Origin: Flavimaricola marinus
GTDB lineage: Bacteria; Pseudomonadota; Alphaproteobacteria; Rhodobacterales; Rhodobacteraceae
NCBI RefSeq assembly: GCF_900184895.1
Contig: NZ_FXZK01000002.1
Span: 1-64,000 of the forward strand
DNA: 64,000 nucleotides
Reading direction: 5' to 3'
Shown: positions 63,213 through 64,000 of the stretch, piece by piece
Layout: each line of letters starts with the position of its first letter
How positions within the stretch are numbered: position 1 is the first letter of the stretch
Position numbers and translations under genes: made by a program
The notes under the pieces: model-generated
Databases searched by the model: none
Seen by the model: the letters and a program-made list of their open reading frames with translations, nothing else
What the model was told of the DNA's origin: nothing

Positions 63213-64000
63213 ATGTCCGCATTCACGGTCCGCGCCGGTTTGACGCCACGGTTCACATCACCGCCTATTGGGACGGGGGCCGAGGAGATCGTCACCGAAG
63301 AGGCGGCCGTTGGCGCGCCGGACAGTCAGAATGATGCGTTCACCTCGGTCGTGAAAGAAGGCGATCTGGTGGGGCAGGGGGCGGCCGTGGCGCGGTCGCG
63401 AAACTCCACGGATATATGCCTTGTGGCCCCGATCGCGGGACGCGTGGCCCGCGTGACGGAACTGCCCGGCCACAAGCTTCAGGAGATTCTGCTGTTCAGA
63501 GAGGTCGACGGAGGTGTCAGAACACACGATTTGACAGAAGCCGATTCCGAGTCCGGTCTTCGCCGGCTCATGCAGGGTGCCGGACTATGGCCTTTGCTGA
63601 GAAGACGTCCGTTTGGAGGCATGCCCGACCATGCTGAAACGCCTGCTGCGATTGTCGTCATGGCGGTCGATACCCGACCCTTCGCCCCCGATCCAATTCA
63701 GGCATTGTGCGGGCGAGAGGAAGCGATTTCAAGAGGGCTGGCGGCGCTGTTGACGCTGACGGAGGGCCCGGTGTTTGTGTGCCGACCGGACAACCGCGCA
63801 TTCCCCTGGCTTGGGGACAGCAATGATCGGCTTCGGGCGGTGCAATCTGGGTCACGCCATCCTCAAGGAAGCGCCGGGATCCGCATCCACCAAGCGTTTC
63901 CCGCCGGACTGGAAGCACCGGTCTGGGATATTCACGCCGAAGATGTTGCCGCCCTTGGAGAGCTTCTCTCCACCGGGCAAATGCCGATGATGCGCCTTGT
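63213..64000 (+). CDS. nqrA: NqrA-like subunit of a Na+-translocating NADH:quinone reductase (partial)
   Basis: A frame from the ATG at 63213 (GGGAAGAG upstream) stays open to the right edge (262 codons, no stop). It starts MSAFTVRAGLTPRFTS, continues with a barrel-sandwich region (LVAPIAGRVARVTELPGHKL) and has AGIRIHQAFPAG and VWDIHAEDVAALGELLSTGQ near the end. This matches the NqrA pattern of a His-rich segment followed by VW.I...DV.A.G.L..TG. The start differs from typical NqrA, so it may belong to an NQR/RNF variant. The rest of the operon should lie just outside the window. Confidence 0.75.
   Translation, partial: MSAFTVRAGLTPRFTSPPIGTGAEEIVTEEAAVGAPDSQNDAFTSVVKEGDLVGQGAAVARSRNSTDICLVAPIAGRVARVTELPGHKLQEILLFREVDGGVRTHDLTEADSESGLRRLMQGAGLWPLLRRRPFGGMPDHAETPAAIVVMAVDTRPFAPDPIQALCGREEAISRGLAALLTLTEGPVFVCRPDNRAFPWLGDSNDRLRAVQSGSRHPQGSAGIRIHQAFPAGLEAPVWDIHAEDVAALGELLSTGQMPMMRL

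Noticed and set aside
1-64000. CRISPR arrays, tRNA or rRNA genes
   Set aside because: No regularly spaced repeats, no tRNA-like TTCGAATCC arm in a cloverleaf context and no rRNA sequence were seen on reading both strands.

Overview
The window looks like chromosomal DNA of a marine-type alphaproteobacterium, most likely a Rhodobacteraceae/roseobacter relative. The evidence is the fairly high GC, a PutA without the ribbon-helix-helix DNA-binding domain, a LuxR/LuxI pair of the kind common in roseobacters, DUF2218 next to a siderophore-type ABC importer, an FNR-type box, and many sugar ABC transporters with LacI repressors. All identifications come from reading the sequence; no database search was run. 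I found no tRNA, rRNA or CRISPR array.

Layout. 1-169: end of an IS3-family element running off the left edge. 0.3-4.5 kb: putA (reverse) and trxC. 4.8-7.1 kb: a quorum-sensing island with a small unknown protein, a LuxR-like protein lacking its DNA-binding domain, a complete LuxR and a LuxI synthase. It is followed by about 1.3 kb without convincing genes that holds two strong hairpins. 8.8-25.4 kb (reverse) and 25.6-27.0 kb (forward): a glycan-utilisation locus. It contains a GH105-like hydrolase, an 837-residue toroid-type protein, a HAD fusion protein, a complete Opp/Dpp-type importer, a LacI regulator, a PHP/CehA-type metallohydrolase, a GH38 alpha-mannosidase and a GH28-like beta-helix protein. 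27.3-29.2 kb: a P1B-type metal ATPase behind an FNR-like box. 29.3-33.2 kb: DUF2218 protein and a siderophore-type ABC importer. 33.4-36.6 kb: tex and an M50-type membrane metalloprotease.

36.7-45.2 kb is the most unusual part. It is a tight eight-gene reverse operon: Ser/Thr kinase, FHA protein, PP2C phosphatase, a protein resembling a GTPase that has lost its P-loop, a dynamin-like GTPase, a second GTPase, a small Roadblock-like protein and an unknown protein. It has the phosphosignalling trio seen with type VI secretion but no secretion genes. I interpret it as a phosphorylation-controlled, dynamin-like membrane-remodelling system of unknown purpose.

45.6-49.9 kb holds housekeeping-type genes: quinone oxidoreductase, SH3b lipoprotein, enoyl-CoA hydratase family and Na/Pi cotransporter. 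50.0-60.6 kb is a second carbohydrate/phosphodiester locus: a GH38-like (DUF5054-type) protein divergent from a CUT1 importer operon that also encodes a tandem-domain glycerophosphodiesterase, a LacI repressor and an inositol-monophosphatase-family enzyme. A perfect 16-bp palindrome precedes this operon. 60.7-64.0 kb: a CPA2 antiporter and a five-heme cytochrome c (reverse), divergent from a truncated NqrA-like gene that runs off the right edge.

How the genes work together: both sugar loci combine an importer, intracellular hydrolases and their own LacI regulator. In both, the binding-protein gene is separated from the permease genes by a strong hairpin, which probably sets binding-protein expression above that of the membrane components.
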